Of a DNA stretch of 64,000 bases, positions 1 to 13,299 are shown piece after piece. Numbering within the stretch: the stretch's first letter is position 1; every line of letters begins with the position of its first letter. A program made the translations under genes and the position numbers. Below the pieces are notes generated by a model. It saw only the letters and a list, made by a program, of their open reading frames with translations, was not told the origin of the DNA and did not search any database. This DNA comes from Edolisoma coerulescens (Eukaryota; Chordata; Aves; Passeriformes; Campephagidae). The stretch is from the NCBI GenBank assembly GCA_013397115.1, contig VWZW01001654.1:310001-374000 (forward strand). Reading direction: 5' to 3'.

Positions 1-369
1 GTAGTGCTGGGGTATAAAGTGTAACATAGCAACTCCTGGAATGCAGCAATAGTGTGCTTCCTTCACAGCCACTAAAGCTAGATGAGAAGTAATTGCTGGT
101 TTGAACCTATGCTGTCTTCTCTTTGTGTGGAGAAATCAGCTTTAAGCATCAGAAAAGTTTAGGAGTGGAGTTGATGTCATCTTAGGAAGAAGTGGATCTT
201 ACAACGTTATAGATGCATGATTTAGTAGAACTGCCTGCTGTATAGGGTTTTTAAAAACGTATTTTGTCGTTGCTAAGTTTGGATCTGAAGTTCAGCTGAG
301 AAGCAACAAAAAACTGTTGAATTTTCCCTGCAAGTAGAAAGTTTGTGCAGTTTCTACAAGAACCTGGTG

Positions 370-545
370 TCACGGCTGCGTCGTGGAGAGGCTGCTGCTG
401 CTTTCCGAGCCGCGGGGTGCGGGAGCGCGCAGGCCGCGCTCGGCCGGGCGGGCGGAGAGGGGCGCAGGAAGGGGAGCGGCCGCCCGGGAGTGCCCCGGAC
501 CGGCCCCGGGCCGGCGCTGCCCGCCCGGCCCCGCTTCTCACTCCG
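370..545. promoter_or_regulatory. Dense CpG patch (CpG-island-like), possible promoter
   Basis: About 170 bases with well over twenty CpG dinucleotides and very high G+C, including repeated CCGG, GGCGGG and GCGGCCGC words (Sp1-like and NotI-like). It lies between AT-rich DNA on the left and a CR1 fragment starting near 615. No strong GTAAGT-type donor follows on either strand and no recognisable protein is encoded. Direction and target gene are unknown. It could be an upstream first exon/promoter of MID1 or a GC-rich repeat fragment. Confidence 0.45.
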
Positions 546-614
546 TGTGAATGCACGAGTTTGGTGTTCATGAGCTCGTTACTCCATTTGAACACAGATG
601 GGTGGGCTCTCAAG

Positions 615-780
615 TGCTGGGGCAGGGAAGTGGTGGAGTCACCATCCTTGGAGGTGTTTTAAAGTGCACATAGATGCCTACTGTGCATAGGGACATGGTT
701 TAGTGGTGGACTTGGCAGTGCGTGTTAAAAGTTAGACTCGATCTTAAAGGTATTTTCCAACTTAAATGATTCTATGATTT
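615..780 (+). mobile_element. CR1 LINE 3'-end fragment
   Basis: Matches the avian CR1 3' region as I know it: the 'GGGAAGTGGTGGAGTCACCATCC' word (620-650), the 'GGGACATGGTTTAGTGGTGG' word (691-710), the 'GACTCGAT...AAAGGT...TTCCAAC' segment and a final GATTCTATGATTT. 5'-truncated, as is typical of CR1. No coding capacity. Confidence 0.92.
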
Positions 781-3700
781 ACATGGAGTGCTTGTCGTTC
801 TTCCTCCTCCCACCTCTCGATCTCATAATTTATCACCCCATCCACTTTTTCGTGCTTATTCCTGCAATCATCACTTACCCTGTAAGTGCCACAAGTACCC
901 AAACACTGACACCAGTGACAGAATCGTTATGATGATGTCTATCTCACTAAACAGAGGGTCGGCTTTAGGTTTGGAAACAGATTTCCTTAAAATTGTGAAG
1001 CCTTCTGGTGGATGACTTCACCATCACCTTCAAACTTCCCAAGTCAGGTTTGGTGTGTGCTGAGGAACAAGGAGGCAACAAAAGCCTTTCTTGCACTTCA
1101 GAAAGGAGCCCAAATACAGAGTATGGACGGGTTTATTTTGTAGGTAACAAAAGTGGTGATTGTAGAACAAGCATGACAATTTTACCTCAGCTAACTACAG
1201 TACAAAAATGCCTCTTGCTGAATGCTTATTGTTGTATTTGCAGATTAGCTTCCTATGTACCACATGTGCTTATTGCTGTTGCATTGTGATTCAAGCTTTT
1301 ATGAAGTGATAAGCCACATATTAATAGTTTTAACAGAAGGTTCTCTAGTTGTTAACATGGTAACACCTTGCAAGAACAACATGTTATGTCCATTTTTCCT
1401 TCTAGAAATATGCAACATTCTGCACTTCAAAATATATAAGGAAAGTGCCTATTTAGTACTTAGATCTGCTCAATATATTATCTTCCATGAATTCCTACCC
1501 TGTTGCTCAGTCCTGCTATAAAAATTTGCTGCCTCAGACTGCAAAATATTAATTCATTTTCCAGGAATCTCTTTGGGTACAAGCTGTGAAAGCAGATCTG
1601 GAAGTTGCAAGCACATTTGCTCTTGCTGCATTTTACTCCAAACTGAATTGATTACTAACACTATTATAGTAACAGGTGTTCAAATATATCCAACTAAGTT
1701 ATTAGCCAAGCTTGAATGATTCTTTTTGTTTTCCCTGACCACAGTCAGGTTATCAGTTGCATATGGATGTAATCCTGGTCATATTTACCTCAGTAAAAAT
1801 TGGGCCATTTTTAAAATAAATGAGTTTCATAATAGCAGTGTTCCATGCTATGACTGTATCAGATGTCAATGAAAATTTTCAAAATAAGGTACCAGGTACA
1901 TAGTGATCACAGTGACCCAAAGAAGTCAAAACAGTGGTGTTTTGATGATTATAAAAATTAGGAAACCTTATATTTGTTTACATTCTATATATCCCAATAA
2001 ACCAAATGAAATTAAAATAAGTTAGTGTGTTAAAACTTCCCTTTAATTGCATCATGAAGAGTACAAACAAGTATAAAAGTTTGAAATTTGATGCCTTTAC
2101 AGTAACTCCGTTCAACTGGCCCTTCCAAGCCGGCAGCACATGAAAGCATTTGCCCATGAGTAATATCTTAGTAAGTGGTCATGATTTGATGTGACACATT
2201 TTTCCCCCAATTTGCATTCCTCATAATAGACTTCCTAAATATCACCTTCAGATTCGTTGGCAAAAAAGTAACTCATCTGAAAGAATCACTGGATGAAATG
2301 ATGGGGCAATCTTGGGTCTGTGTCTGAATGCGAGCCAAAGGGTTCAGACCATTAAAAGCTATATGGTCTATTGCCATGCTAACGTTTAGTTCTTTGTTTA
2401 GTGCAGACTTTTAAACATGTTTCCATGACTCATTAAATCCTCTGAAATAAAAGTTCTCACAATTCTAGTACAGTGGAGCAGTTATTTTTGGACTTAATTA
2501 TAAACAGGCCAGATAATGAGCTACCTAACTTGTCCCCTTTTCTGATGAAGGAAAATGGTTAGTGACCGCTCCTTTCTCTAAACAGTATCAAAATCCACTA
2601 TATTTGATAGATAAAGGAGTGGAAAGTCCATGAAGAAATGAAAGGGGTGCATAAGCAAATGCCTGTTGGGCAACTAATATTTTAAATAACAGGTAAGAAT
2701 ATGTATTTTGTGAACCTATTAAGTATTAATCTTAAGAGAATATAGTAACCATAGCAACAACCCCTTATCACCTGCTTGAGACGCTGCAACATCTGCATGA
2801 AATGTGCATCAAATATCCTGCTAATATTTGTAAAATGCTGATGATATTGGCTCTTGGAAAGGGCCACACTGAAAGATAAACACATAAAAATGCTTGAGAT
2901 TCGAGATCACCTGTCTACTGTCTGATTTCTCCTTGCCCTTCTACTTTATTTTGTAAATCTGCTTGATTTATCAAAAGCAAAAGATTAATGGGTTCAAGAA
3001 GTCACTGGAGGGAGCAGGGAGGTGAACACACATCACTGCTCACCTACAGCATGCCCGTAATAACCACCCCCAGTTAACTGTGCTGAAGGCTGTAGTGGTT
3101 TGTGGTGGCCAAACAGAGCCTACATAAAGGGAAAAGTTTCCCCAAAGGATTGAACGTGAGAACTCACAGGAAGACACCAAAAATAAGGTAAATACAGATC
3201 CCCTCCTTGCAGCAGTTATCAATCTAAAAAGACTGTGAGTTGTGCCTTTACTTTATTTGCAGGATTTCAAATCACAAAAAGCTGTCGCAATAATGATCCT
3301 TCCAGCTGTAGTGACAGCTTCTCTTGTTTTAGACTTTGCATTTCAAATGCTCTCCCTTCTTTTTCAACTTTGAAGCTGCAAGTGGTCAGAGCTTTACACT
3401 TCTGAGGTCTAATATGAGGATATGGCAGGTGAATTTTTCTGTGGAGTTATTTCTGTGCCCCACAGCCTTTAGGGCTAAGGATGCTGGGATGGACTGGAGA
3501 GCTCCCCTGCTGGAGTGTCATCACCTTTTCCCAAAGGACTCTGTGCTTTGTCCTTTTTTGTGGTGTACTACGTTTTTCCACTCAATTAAATACTTAGAGA
3601 AGCAGGTAGTCCCTGTGAATTCCGAGTTCCTGTGATAAAAGAAATATGGAAATTGTGTTTAAATCATGAGAGTCTTTCATTTTTGAATCCTTAGTATGAT

Positions 3701-5716
3701 TCTTTTTTCTCTCTCACTTCAGTGTGAGGTGCAGTGCTCCATGTGTATGTGCTTCCACTCTGAGTAGACATGCAGGAGGAGGAAAGCAAAACCAGTTGTT
3801 GCCAAGTGATTTGGTAATTGAGCAACACGGCTGCACAACTCAGCCCAATTCCTCTGTATGTGCTGAGGGGTCTTCCTGTCTCATTTTGCTCTGCAGCACC
3901 ATATAGTACCAAGTTATCAGTTGTTAATTTCAGGTGGTAGATGGGAAACTGAGAGCACCAAAAGCTTGGATTGCTGAAGCTGACAGGCTATTCAGAACAT
4001 CACTGTGCATTGCCATTGACATAAAAGGACCTTCTTTGTGCCCAAGAGATGTGGAAAAGCCTTTATGAAATGGATGTTAGGACCTTTGCATATCATTGCA
4101 GTTTCATAGCGAATTACAGCAAAATAACAGCTAAGAGAGATGTCTGAACAAGAAGGAGAGAGACTATGAGCCTACGTGACAGTGTGGCCCTAGGGATCAA
4201 AATCTGCATGAAATAGTTTAGAAGGCATGCATTAACCTTCATCATTGGGCTGATGTGCAGTAGCAGCTACTTCTGTGCTTTTTTTTCCCTGCTGTTAGTG
4301 TAAAATAATGATGGAGAATGTGTTGCAGGCAGGAGTTATACTTACAGGCTGAGTCTCCCTGTAAATAAACGTGTATTTATGAAATAAGACACTCTGGACA
4401 ATATCTGCCAATTTCAGCATTGAAGTGATAAATGCAGACTAATAATAACCTGTGGAAGTAAGAGATGCAAACAATTAATGCCTAGTGGTGAGCATTTTAT
4501 TTCTGTGCTGGGCTTCACTTTCCACAAGTCTTACCTGAATCATATTTTCTGGGTTACTTCAGATTTTTTGAGTATCGTCATGAAAATGTTTATCATCAAC
4601 TATGAAAACATAGTTTTCATGGACCAGTCTGCTTTTTTATTTTAGGGGTTTTTTTATAAGGGCATCTTATAAAATGAGAATCAAAGGTTTGGATTATAAA
4701 AGTGGTTTGCTTGGAACCTGGAGAAGTACATTATCTTTGCAGTCATTGTCTTTTACTGCCAGTGCTGTTTAACAAAAAGGGAGGACTGAATAGGTGACAC
4801 ATCTGGAAATGTGAGCTAAAGAAAGTAAAAATTCTTTTGGAGACGGGTGAACCTACACTATATATTCCTGTAATTAAAAGGAACAAAGTACAGTGACTCA
4901 TAAAAGTGTCATGTGAAAATGGTTTAAAAGTTAAAAAAGGGCTGCTTGACACAGATAGAAGCGTGAGACCCAACCACACCAGTCCTCCCAGGGCAGTCCC
5001 AGTGAGCCTATTTACAAACACACCATTTCAAAACCCTCCTTAGCTGGTTTTAAGCAATGCTCCTGGTGAGAAAAAACATTAATGTGATAAGCAAAGACTT
5101 TCTGAAACTGTCTCCTATTTAACTTCTGTGACTAATGCTTCGTGATATCTGCCCACATCCTTGGATTGCCTAATTTAAAATCCTCTCATAAGAAGGTTCT
5201 TTTGATTTTCTTCTAAATTCTTTGCCTGTTTTTCTCATTTGAAATTAGAGGAATGTGATGGTTTTGGTGTTAACCTTCCCACATAAATATATTACATGGT
5301 CGGTACCAAGGGCTTCTCTGAAGCAATGGGAAGGTATAGTAATCTGATATTTTGTGGGTAATCTGACCTTGATGGTAACCCCAGTGAACTTCAGAAGCTT
5401 ACGAGTCGAATCATGAGTCACATATGTTAGCAAATTCTCAGTTGTATAAAGCAGTTTCCCTGGCCAGAGTCTAAGGATCTGGGGTTTGGGTTAAGGTTTT
5501 TGTTGTCATTCCCCAGCCCACCCCCTACAGCCTCATCTCACCACCAACACTGCAATCCACTGGTATCCTGAGCAGGGAAATATTTTGTACAGTTGTAGGG
5601 AAGAGCACCTTAAGACTCAGTTCTTTTTCACTGAGAAATTCCAAGCATATACCTTAAATTTTTCTTGAGGAATTTGAACATATTTCTCTACAGGTTCATG
5701 TGTGTCTACATGCGCA

Positions 5717-5717
<1 letters not shown>
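781..5717. other. Non-coding, AT-rich DNA
   Basis: Only short unsupported frames; no recognisable protein, RNA gene or CR1 piece between the CR1 fragment ending at 780 and the CA repeat. Confidence 0.7.

Positions 5718-5751
<34 letters not shown>
5718..5751 (+). repeat. (CA)17 microsatellite
   Basis: Seventeen uninterrupted AC units, preceded by CATGCGCAGAC. Likely length-polymorphic. Confidence 0.97.
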
Positions 5752-5753
<2 letters not shown>

Positions 5754-8700
5754 TTCTATAAATCATTTCAGTAGTCTGTTGGTGTGTTGTCTGATTAATA
5801 ATAACTTTTGGGTTCTAAACACTTAGATTTAGCCCAGAAACTTATAGTTACTTCTACAAAGATTAGTCTTTTTGTGTCTTTCATTCCTGCTTATGGCAGA
5901 GCCTGTGCTGCCCTGATTACAGTAATGTTCAAAGCTGTTTTAGCCTTTATAGATTTATCCTCTCCTTTGTTATCCTCAGCAGTGGAAAGGCAGCTTGAAT
6001 ACGCAGTCTGAGAATTCCAGTGGAGGAGATGAAACACCTTGCCTCCTGGGCACAAGCAATTTTCAAGCTGCAGTTCATATTTCCAGTGCTTAAGATATGA
6101 TTCTGAGTCATGTCCCTTCACAAGTTTTCCATGTGACCCCGTTACTGCATAGCTGACAGGTAACTTCTGTACCTCCTGTTCCAACAGGCTGCCTGTTTCA
6201 CAGAAGCTCTTTTTCCATGGGGCAGGGGGCTGCCATGGGAAGCCAGGACACTGGAAAGGAGAGATAAGTGAGAATTCCCTACAACAATATTCCCAGGAAT
6301 TTCAAATGCAAAAACGAATCTTCTCATTAAGTTAGGTTTCATGAGAGAGTGAAGACTGCTGGCAAACTTTTATGACTAGAAAAAATGAAATAACAATATT
6401 TTAGTCTGACTTGAACTTTTAGACAACTTTGGCTCCATTGATCTGAGCTGAAACACCTGATTTGAAGTCAGCGAAACATTGGTTGGTTGTCCCTCCAGTG
6501 GCAGTTGGCTTCCTGGGATTTTTAGAGATTTACCTGACCTAGTTTTTCTACCTCTGTATGACCAAAACTCTGTAATGTCATTCCAGGGAAACACAGCAGA
6601 ACTTAGAAATATCAAATGTTTTCTGAGAACAAGAAATATGGGGAATTAAAAATTATGCAGAAATATTCCAGTTTTTCATGTTAATGCCTTGTCCCAGATG
6701 AGGGTTCAAAAAGATGTTAAAACACCAGCACTTCTTCTGTTTTGGAAAGTTTTGCAACATGGAGTCAATCTCTCTATAGCGCATAGTCTCGACAGTGCTT
6801 AGAGTTTCCCACTTTTGGCACACTCGTGCATGGAATATGATACGTCTAACCTGTTGTATGCAGGTTGAAGAAAAACTGTTTTAGAGCAGAGTGGCTTAAT
6901 TGTGAGTGTTACACATTTTTTTGCTAAACCTGTGGTTTAGGGGCTTTTATTTTGAAAGGAAGGATTTGCATGGTTTGATAATTTCGGCCAGCACACAGAT
7001 AATGGGGATTTGAGTAGGTGCTTGCTTGCTTCAAGTGACAATTTATCAGTTTAGGCTTTAACTTGTTTAAGTGAAGCTGTGGCCAGATGACTCTCCCTCA
7101 AATCTGTGTGATCATATGTTTGGATATAACTCCTGGAATAGGAGAGCAGTATTGATTTTGACAGGTACTCTTTGACGTTTGACTGATGAAGGCATGTATG
7201 ATATAACTTCTGCTGTTTGCCCAAATCTTTATTTGCTTATCTTGAGTCACTACATGACTGACTTTTGCAATTGGTCACTTCATAAGCAGTTGGTACAAAA
7301 TGAATAGAACAATAGAACAAAGTTACTCTCTTTTTTTCTATGTTAATAGAGGTTACAGACACATAAGGCAATTCTCGTCTTCTTACTTTATCATTCTGTT
7401 TTCCATGGAGGCTTCTTAGGACTGGAATATTAAAACAAAATGTAGTAATTTAACTATTATCTACTACTTCTAAGAGTAATGAAGCATAATTATCACTGAA
7501 GTAGCAACTAATTGTAAAATCCTAGGAAATCAAATGGAGAAACAGTGGTAAGCTAATTATGATTTCCATTTAATCCAGCATTTATATATACTAGAGAACA
7601 GATGTTTTAGAAACTCTGAATCCTTATAGCATCCTTCTTTGTTAGTCTTTTTAGCTTACTTTACTTCCGTATAATTTTAGAATAGATGATCAGAGTCTTC
7701 TGATCACTAATTTATTACACATGACTGTGCACCAGCTTGTTCAGCCTAGCAGATCAAGTATCTGCCTCATAGCAGATGTAGTAAAATTAAATCCAGCAGA
7801 TATTATTCTTTTGATTAAAAAACCTTAATCAAAAAATCTAGTCAGTGTAGTCCTTAAGGCAAGTGCAGATGGATCTTTCTTTAACCACCTTACTGTCTCT
7901 TTGAGCTGAGGGTTGCATAGGTTGCGTAAGTGATGGAGCAAGAAGCTGTCCTGAAGATATCTTCTCTTCTCTCTTGTCTGCAGCTGGTGCAGTCCCAAGT
8001 GAGATCAGAGCAATTTGACTGATTCTGTAAAGGGTGAATGGTCTTCTAAGGGTTGCTCCACCAAGACGACTGAAGGATGCCCTGATCGCATCTGCCTGTT
8101 TTACTGATACCCTGCCAAAAGGCTGAGTCTTGAAACACAATGAATTCCCCAACAATCCTCCCTGAGGACATATTTGTGCACTGTGGCTTTCAGTGTGTAA
8201 GTGTAAATGTAAGGATGTCTGACATTGCTGGTTCTACTTTTAAACTTCTGTTAGAAAATGTGTGTGCATTTAGATGCTGTGACTCAGACATTCTGCCAGG
8301 CCGGTCAGTTTGTCTTCATTGCATTCACTGCAGCGATGTTGATAAAAGCAGTTAAGTACTGCATTGTGAAATCCAGCTCTGTACAGTCTTGCATTCACAA
8401 ATATTAACTATATGACTTGAAATCATTGCATGATAATTTAACATCTTGAGGACAGTTTTGGATATTCAGGGTATTTCAGAATTTTTTTTTTTATACTGGC
8501 TCCTCATAAATTTGTCTTCATCTAACAACCTCATATTTTGTGCCAGTTCTTCTGGAGGTTATTTTTACATGGTAGTGTTGCCTTGAGTTAAGTATTCTAG
8601 TGTTATATGGGGTTATTAAGTAGTATTTTGTATTCTGGACATCCTGCTCTTCCTGCAGGTGCCAATTTAAAACTGCCGCGGGAGGGACTATAAAAACCAT

Positions 8701-9114
8701 TAGAAATGAATTTCAATGCCAATAGTTTGGATGTGAATATTACCTTTTTCTATCAAAGTGCAGCAGTCTAGCTGCTTGTCTTATTCTGAAAAGCATGTCT
8801 TTATCAGTTGTCTATATTGCAAATTAAAGGCAATTTATTTGTGACTGACTTCATACCTGAAGATGCTGATTTTCAAACTAAGGTTGTTCCTTTCTAACCT
8901 ATTTGCTGGGTCATATTTTTCCCTGCTGCAAGTCTTTCACTCGTACCATATAATCAGATCTTGGGGTCTGGTGTGTCTCTGTTTGGCGCAGCTCAGTAAA
9001 GAGAGCAGTTCTTCTGTCTTTAGCTTATATTAAATTCTCTGGGCCCAGGAGGATTTCCATGGCAGCTGGAATTCAGCTAATGAGAGAAAGTCCTTTTCTC
9101 CACTTCCTGTTTTG
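5752..9114. other. Non-coding DNA, nothing recognised
   Basis: AT-rich, with short frames on both strands that lack any family motif. Confidence 0.7.
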
Positions 9115-9196
9115 TGCTCCCCCTGCAGATGATGCAGATTTATCTTGGTCTGGACTACGACAACTGTATAACACCAAAAAACTCCAGCAACTGAGT
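9115..9196 (+). repeat. Unidentified repeat, copy 1 of a local pair
   Basis: Closely related to 10603-10678: both begin TGC(T/A)CCCCCTGCAG, share TCTTGGTCTGGACT, and end AAAAACTCCAGCAACTGAGT. The differences are a few substitutions and a roughly 8-base indel in the middle. The similarity stops abruptly at the right end. No known element recognised. Confidence 0.75.
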
Positions 9197-12147
9197 AATT
9201 CCACATTAGGCTCTTTTGCATTTGATCTACCAGTTCAAAACAATTCCTGTGTTTGGTAATTTATTAGAAACAACGAAAGTAGTTAAGGAAGGTTTAGTTA
9301 ACAAATCAGAATGAGCAAAAATTTCAGATTCTGAAACAGTGCTAAATTTTTGGTATCAAGATTTTTGTCCCTGCCTTGTCACAGCTTGAAACCTTCAAAA
9401 TTGCCCCCTGCATCGATGAGCACTGAACTAAGCCTCATCCCACTAAGTTTAGATGAACATTTCCAGAAATAATTGATGTTCTGACAAAGAGCACCCAACA
9501 CCTAATTTACTATGTCTAAGTAAAAAATATGTGATACTTTTACATAATGTACAATTTGTAACTGGTATCACACGGTAGTGGGGTTTTCTGCACATTTATA
9601 GGAGCTCTCAGAGTTTTTTGGCTACATAAACTGGCTCACAACATATTCTAATACTACATCTTTGTCTTAAGTAGCAATAGGAGGCAGGATTTTTAGTTAG
9701 AACCAAACACCCTGAGTTCTCACAAGTGCCTGCTGACTACTTTTGCCAAGTCAAGAGCAGAACAGCACGAACCACACTGAAGATCTTCCTGATCGATGCT
9801 GCCAATAATGGAAGCCCAGCTAAAGTTATCCTACCTTGATTTTCCTTTAGTGAATGGGGCAGCATAATACTTGAGACATGAGGTTGGATGGAGGGCTTGT
9901 GTGTCTGCCTTTTGTGCCTGGGGCGTGCTTGGTGTGTGATAAGGACTGTGGCAGGCATCCACAGTGAGCAGCGAGGTCAGAGCTACTTTGGTATCTCTGT
10001 GTCTGCTGGTGTCAGTCGTAACTCCAAGGGGTTTGATAAGAGGAATATTTGACCATTACTGCACATAACATAAAACTGCCAATGGTTTGGTGTACTTGTG
10101 GCCATTTTTCTTTTAACTTGAATTAATTCAATAAGAATCCTTTAAAACTATTGCGGTCCCTACCATGACTTTGGTCTGGCTTATACAGGTCTTTGCTCCC
10201 AGTGGTGTCTGAACTTACACCTGGCACCATCTGCTCTGGCTGCCCTTACCTCCTCTGGTTCCACTGGACAGACTGTAAAAGTCTCCTCTGTCAGGGATAG
10301 AATCTTCTTTCACTTCCCCAAACCCCATATGACTTTCTCATGCACACACATATAGTTGGGTTATAGATGGGAAATTGGATTTTCAGAGGAAGGTGAAAAA
10401 AACAGCACCTGTCTTTTCTTGCATCCCAGATGGCAATTCCTCTTCCTCACATCTAGCTGTACCACTGTGTCTTTGGATGCTGACAACCTGCAAAACCACT
10501 TCAGATATAGATCCTCTCTTTTCCTCTTGTGCCACTCAGAATACTCTAGGAAGTGAAGTGCAGGACCTAGTTTTCTGAATCTACTGTGTGGGATAGTACC
10601 ACTGCACCCCCTGCAGTTGGTGCAGACTTTTCTTGGTCTGGACTGCAAAAAACACCAAAAAAACTCCAGCAACTGAGTGTGGGTTGATGACAAAGTACAT
10701 TCTTCAAAGGTGGAAAGTGAATGGCATAAATACAATAGGGACTGTTTGTGACACTGGATTTAAAAAAAATAAAATAGCCCATACCCCACCTTGAACATAG
10801 GTCATTGATTTTAATGCTTTCTTTTTTTTTGCTAATATTAGAAATCAGTTTTTATCCTATACGACTAACTCATTTTTGATGCCACATTCTGCTGGGCTTT
10901 CAGTAAAATTCAGTACCGATCCAGTCCTGTAAGTTGTGCATGTTGTATGTGAAAAGGTGTCTGCACTTCCAGAAAAGATGTGAAACTGTTTTATCTTTAC
11001 GGTGTTTGAGTTACATAATCTTTTGCTTTGTTCCCATGTGAAACTCTGAAGCTGTCCTAACAATCCCCTTCTTAAAACCCTGAAATCAAATATAAGGTTT
11101 TGGTGTGAATCCTTTATAATCCTTACTAATTTTGTATGTTTTGAACTTTTTACTTCATCCTCTTCACCAGTGTAGTTTGCCCCTAATGGTCTAATTACTT
11201 TGAAAAAGTACTTTTATGTTTCCTTTGAATGCATCTTGGAGAGGATTCTCCTAGATTTAAAGTAGTAAAAGGTCTTCACATACCACACACTCACTTCAAG
11301 TGACACGTGTCCCCTGAGCTATGCTTGGAGAACAGAGGACAAGCAATCCTGCTAAGTGCTCTTAATGCACCTCACTGTGTTGCAGCTGCTTCAAGCTGTT
11401 GTGCAAGTGGGCAGTACCAGACCATCACTGGGCCATCATTCACTTGTCTCCACTTTGGCTAGAGAGGATGGTTGGACTTACCCTTATGCAACATGTTTTA
11501 TTGACCCCTGGAGATGGTTGGTGTTGTACATTAAAGGATATAATTGGATCCTTCCACCTGAGGACATGGACCAGGCAAGAGCAAAGTTGGACCTGGATAA
11601 AGTGCAGTAGTGGTTTAAATCAAGTTTTCCCTCCATCCATGCCTTGCTTCTGATCTAGACAATACCAATATTTGCAAACTCCTTTCTTTGTTGCATTTGT
11701 GAGAAAAATCATTATTGTCTTTAAATGGGAAAACATATGTTTCAGATCTTTTCTTTCTTTCCCTGTGACATACCCAGTGCTGAAGCTTATCATAAGTTAA
11801 AAGGAAATATATTTTTGGAAGCCTTTAATTAAAATACTGGAAACACATCATTGTAACCTTTTTTCCTGTGACTCAATGCAATAAGATTACTTGTACTGCT
11901 AAGGGTTTTCTGGATAGTGACTAATTTTTTCATTGGTAGATAAAGCCATTGCAGAAGCAAATTCATGATATTGGGACTTTACTTCAGGCATCAGATTTGC
12001 CTGATTGTTCCCTAAGATCAAAAGACAGATTTCCATTAAGAGCGGAACAGAGCAACTAACAGGCTTCTGAACTGATATTAAGTTAGAAGCCTTCTCCACT
12101 TTGGAGAAGATTGGCTGGTATCAATTTGCAGGCTTGCACTTCTCTGC
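9197..12147. other. Non-coding DNA around the second copy of the paired repeat
   Basis: Apart from the repeat copy at 10603-10678, nothing is identified. Overlapping frames at 10356-10735 on both strands have no homology. Confidence 0.65.
10603..10678 (+). repeat. Unidentified repeat, copy 2 of a local pair
   Basis: Direct-orientation partner of the segment at 9115-9196, about 1.49 kb downstream. It keeps the CCCCCTGCAG start and the CTCCAGCAACTGAGT end. Confidence 0.75.
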
Positions 12148-12165
12148 TTTTTTTTTTTTTTTTTT
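12148..12165 (+). repeat. Poly-T run
   Basis: Eighteen consecutive Ts, followed by C and four more Ts, just ahead of the CR1 tail fragment at 12185. Confidence 0.85.
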
Positions 12166-12184
12166 CTTTTAACTCAAGATATTT

Positions 12185-12240
12185 GGAACTAGATGTTCTT
12201 TAAGGTCCCTTCCAACCCAAACAATTCTATAATTCTATGA
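12185..12240 (+). mobile_element. CR1 LINE extreme 3'-end fragment
   Basis: Only the last ~55 bases of a CR1 remain: 'AAGGTCCCTTCCAACCCAAA' (12202-12221) followed by the tail ATTCTATAATTCTATGA. The tail is the diagnostic CR1 3' microsatellite. Confidence 0.88.
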
Positions 12241-13000
12241 AAGGTGTAACTCAACTCAAACAGCAATGGAACTTCAGATTTGGTATTTTTGATTTTGCCT
12301 TTTCTTTGTTTATTTTAATGAAAGCCACCGAGGGGCAGCAGATAGCAGCTGATCTCGTTAAAAACAAACCAAAACAAAACATTTTTTTTTCTTCGAAGTT
12401 GTATTTTCACTGCATTTGCAGTGTTATCTTGCATGAGGAACTCAGCTTCAGGAATGAGGAAACCACCCACCCCAAAGAAGGGAAAGCAGACAATGAACTG
12501 AGGCTAGGGATGATTAAACATTTGTCACTGAAACAAATAAAGCCTTGCAACAAAACATTTCCATAGCCTACAGATCCACACATACATTTCTATTCCTTCC
12601 AACAGACAGGCACTTGCCCTTAATGTAAGACCGTATTGTACTTCCTGCTCATGTCATTATGTAATTTTCCTTTTAATCTGACGTGAGGAAATCGGTGCTT
12701 CTGGAGACGGGATATTGCCACTTTACCGGGCGGCTGTCTAGAGTTCCTGCATCACTCTGATGTTGCAGTAATTTCTACTGGCCATTTGCATATCCTTGCT
12801 GAAGTCCTGGGAGTCTGTTAAGCTTCGAGCAGACCCAGAGCAGTTACATGAGAATGGGAATAATCTCTTACACCGCAAATTGACTTCCCTCTTTGTAGCC
12901 CTAGACACTGTTTCCAGCTCCTTTCAGTCTTTTAAATCCTTGAAAGCTTTCCTAATCCTCGTGTAGGCAGCAGCCTTTATGTGCTCTGCCTCCCTCCCCT
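12241..13000. other. Non-coding DNA upstream of the candidate first exon
   Basis: G+C rises from about 12690 onward toward the candidate promoter. The 12700-13000 part may include proximal regulatory sequence; no specific site is claimed. Confidence 0.5.
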
Positions 13001-13007
13001 TCCTCCT

Positions 13008-13013
13008 GATTGG
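13008..13013 (-). promoter_or_regulatory. CCAAT box (inverted)
   Basis: GATTGG, the reverse complement of CCAATC, inside the GC-rich block and about 170 bases before the TATA-like element. A short motif with many chance matches; its weight comes from the clustering with the TATA-like box and donor. Confidence 0.4.
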
Positions 13014-13175
13014 CGAGGCTATTCCATGGCCCAGCTCAGCCAGCTACTCCATCCCTGCGCTGCGGTTTGAAATCAGAGCCAGGCGGACAGTTGCCTCCCC
13101 GCTGCCGACTTTTCATAGGCTGGGGAAAGAAGGTTGGGAAACTTGACATTGTCTTAGGACTCCCCCCAGCAAAGA

Positions 13176-13183
13176 ATAAAAAG
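13176..13183 (+). promoter_or_regulatory. TATA-like box
   Basis: ATAAAAAG in a G/C-flanked context (CCCCCCAGC before, GGTGGGG after). It is about 25-35 bases upstream of a purine-rich stretch near 13207 that would be the inferred start site, and about 150 bases before the splice donor. Confidence 0.35.
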
Positions 13184-13299
13184 GGTGGGGAAATAATAGA
13201 CAGGGAAGAGGAGGGAGGGAAACTTGCTTACGGTGGGAAACTTGATGGATTTCTGCCCTGCCGACAGCAGCGCGGTGTGAGCAGCCCCTGGCCGGCTGG

